This document shows positions 6,605-8,012 of a stretch of 8,012 nt of DNA, piece by piece. The notes beneath the pieces are model-generated. The model was not told where the DNA came from. It saw nothing but the letters and a program-made list of their open reading frames with translations, and did no database searches. A program made the position numbers and the translations under genes. This DNA is from Cytophagaceae bacterium. Lineage in GTDB: Bacteria > Bacteroidota > Bacteroidia > Cytophagales > Spirosomataceae. Numbering within the stretch: position 1 is the stretch's first letter; each line of letters begins with the position of its first letter. The DNA is taken from assembly GCA_027485075.1 (NCBI GenBank), contig JAIXRT010000087.1, positions 1 to 8,012 of the forward strand. Reading direction: 5' to 3'.

Positions 6605-7993
6605 ATGGTTTTCAATTCCCTGCAGTTTTTGGTGTTTTTTGGGATTGTGACCAGTGCCTATTTTTTAGTGGCTCACCGTTTCCGGTGGGCCCTTTTACTT
6701 GTTGCCTCTTGCTATTTTTACATGGCATTTATGCCCATTTATTTGGGGATCTTGGGATTCACGATTGTGGTGGATTACTTTGCCGGGATTTACCTAGAGC
6801 GTTTTGAAGGCGCTACCAAAAAATGGTTTCTCGCACTGAGTTTATTAGCCAATGTGGGTGTGCTGGCTATCTTTAAATATTATGGGTTTCTAACGGATAA
6901 CCTCACGGGGGTAGGCCACTTGTTTGGCATGGAATTCAATTTTCCTGCGCTCAAGATTTTACTGCCCATCGGACTTTCGTTTCATACCTTTCAGGCGATG
7001 AGTTATACCATTGAGGTATACCGTGGACATCAAAAAGCCGAACGTAATTTTGGGATTTACAGCCTATATGTCATGTTTTATCCGCAGCTAGTGGCTGGGC
7101 CAATTGAACGTCCCCAAAATTTGATTCATCAATTTTACGAAAAACACACTTGGGACACCGATCGGGTGAAGCTTGGGTTGTTGCAGATGGCGCAAGGACT
7201 TTTTAAGAAAGTGGTTATCGCGGATCGTTTGGCACTGCTAGTTGATACAGTTTATGGAGATTTAGGATCACAATCTGGCGGCTCACTCTTGCTTGCCGCA
7301 GTCTTTTATTCGTTTCAGATTTACTGTGATTTCTCGGGGTATTCGGATATCGCCATCGGTGCGGCGCGTGTGATGGGTTTCAATTTAATGGAGAATTTTA
7401 ATGCGCCTTATAGCGCTAAATCGATTCCTGAATTCTGGCGTCGCTGGCATATTTCATTGTCTACTTGGTTCAAGGATTACGTTTATTTTTCACTGGGTGG
7501 TAATCGCGTTTCTGTTCCCCGCTGGTATCTGAACATCATGATTGTGTTTGTGTTATCTGGAATTTGGCATGGGGCTAGTTGGAACTTTGTCATCTGGGGT
7601 GCCTTGCATGGAGGATTTCAATTAGTAGGTTTGAGCATTAATCGCATGTTTCCTTCGCTGGCAGCAGATGCGCAATCGGGCATCAGCTTGTGGTTGTATC
7701 GTTTGTGGACTTTTAGTTTGGTGACGCTTGCGTGGGTGTTTTTCCGTTTGCCTCATTTTTCAGATATCCGCTTATTTTTCCATGGGTTATCGGAGCCGCT
7801 GGGATTAGGTACGCTCGGTTTAAAACCTACCGAAATAGGCTTTTGTGTGGCATTAATTGCTTGTTTATTGATCTATGATGTTCGCGGCAAACTTCGTTCA
7901 AAAGACTTTGGTTGGCTCATGCCATTATTGATTGCATGTATTTATTTCTTGGGTGTGTTTAGTTTGAAACAGTTTATCTATTTCCAATTCTAA
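6605..7993 (+). CDS. AlgI-like MBOAT family O-acyltransferase
   Basis: This is a multi-pass inner-membrane protein of the membrane-bound O-acyltransferase family, related to AlgI, PatA and DltB. These proteins pass acyl (usually acetyl) groups across the membrane for attachment to exopolysaccharide or cell-wall polymers. The 462 residues match AlgI. Hydrophobic segments cover most of the length (about 5-22, 28-60, 75-92, 115-135, 150-166, 228-246, 309-320, 325-343, 363-380, 410-424, 436-452). Conserved blocks are AGPIERPQNLI (164-174), YCDFSGYSDIAIGAARVMGF (240-259), FWRRWHISLSTWFKDYVY (277-294) with His282, and LSGIWHGASWNFVIWGALHG (317-336) with His322, the invariant catalytic His of the family. 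The protein ends FIYFQF, as AlgI proteins often do. The ATG at 6605 is 7 bases after the ileS stop, and the following gene starts one base after this stop, so all three are probably one transcript. The acylated polymer cannot be told from the window. Confidence 0.95.
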   Translation: MVFNSLQFLVFFGIVTSAYFLVAHRFRWALLLVASCYFYMAFMPIYLGILGFTIVVDYFAGIYLERFEGATKKWFLALSLLANVGVLAIFKYYGFLTDNLTGVGHLFGMEFNFPALKILLPIGLSFHTFQAMSYTIEVYRGHQKAERNFGIYSLYVMFYPQLVAGPIERPQNLIHQFYEKHTWDTDRVKLGLLQMAQGLFKKVVIADRLALLVDTVYGDLGSQSGGSLLLAAVFYSFQIYCDFSGYSDIAIGAARVMGFNLMENFNAPYSAKSIPEFWRRWHISLSTWFKDYVYFSLGGNRVSVPRWYLNIMIVFVLSGIWHGASWNFVIWGALHGGFQLVGLSINRMFPSLAADAQSGISLWLYRLWTFSLVTLAWVFFRLPHFSDIRLFFHGLSEPLGLGTLGLKPTEIGFCVALIACLLIYDVRGKLRSKDFGWLMPLLIACIYFLGVFSLKQFIYFQF

Positions 7994-7994
7994 C

Positions 7995-8012
7995 ATGAAA
8001 AAAATAGTGGCC
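7995..8012 (+). CDS. Start of a further gene behind the MBOAT acyltransferase (3' part outside window)
   Basis: ATG at 7995 follows the MBOAT stop codon by a single base and opens a frame reading MKKIVA to the window edge. A short Lys-Lys start followed by hydrophobic residues fits the beginning of a signal peptide or membrane anchor. Genes directly behind AlgI-like MBOATs often encode the partner acyltransferase of the SGNH/AlgX/DltD kind, exported to the periplasm. That is expected from context only; six codons cannot show it. Confidence 0.5.

Overview
The window looks like ordinary chromosomal DNA of a member of the Bacteroidota. The grounds are the protein types (a PdxJ beginning [12 protein letters not shown], a type-2 IleRS of about 1,130 residues), AT-rich leaders without clear Shine-Dalgarno sequences, and several matches to the Bacteroidota promoter form TTG-N17-23-TAnnTTTG. 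The genus cannot be read from the window; a Cytophagia-like aquatic genus is a guess.

Layout. Positions 1-164 hold the 3' end of a plus-strand gene that closes with a perfect 12-bp hairpin terminator. A minus-strand cluster follows, read from right to left: 5-formyltetrahydrofolate cyclo-ligase (ygfA/MTHFS, 3112-2501), a small exported or membrane protein of unknown function (2464-1955), aspartate-semialdehyde dehydrogenase (asd, 1942-953) and pyridoxine 5'-phosphate synthase (pdxJ, 917-201). An 80-bp divergent intergenic region (3113-3192) separates this cluster from a plus-strand group: isoleucyl-tRNA synthetase (ileS, 3193-6597), an AlgI-like MBOAT acyltransferase (6605-7993) and the first six codons of a further gene (7995 onward). 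No stretch of 300 bases or more lacks a gene.

The minus-strand genes cover one-carbon folate salvage, the branch point of Lys/Met/Thr/diaminopimelate synthesis, and vitamin B6 synthesis, all housekeeping. A strong intrinsic terminator lies between asd and pdxJ, with its U-tract ending only three bases before the pdxJ start codon. A near-consensus promoter at the end of ygfA probably drives the small exported protein and asd. On the plus strand, the MBOAT gene starts 7 bases after ileS stops and the next gene 1 base after the MBOAT gene stops. An envelope or exopolysaccharide acylation pair therefore appears to be carried behind an essential translation gene.

I found no mobile element, CRISPR array, RNA gene or convincing new defence or metabolic system. 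The points most worth following are the swapped HIGH motif (GIHH) of IleRS, which belongs to the type linked to very high mupirocin resistance, the terminator in front of pdxJ, and the unassigned exported protein upstream of asd.
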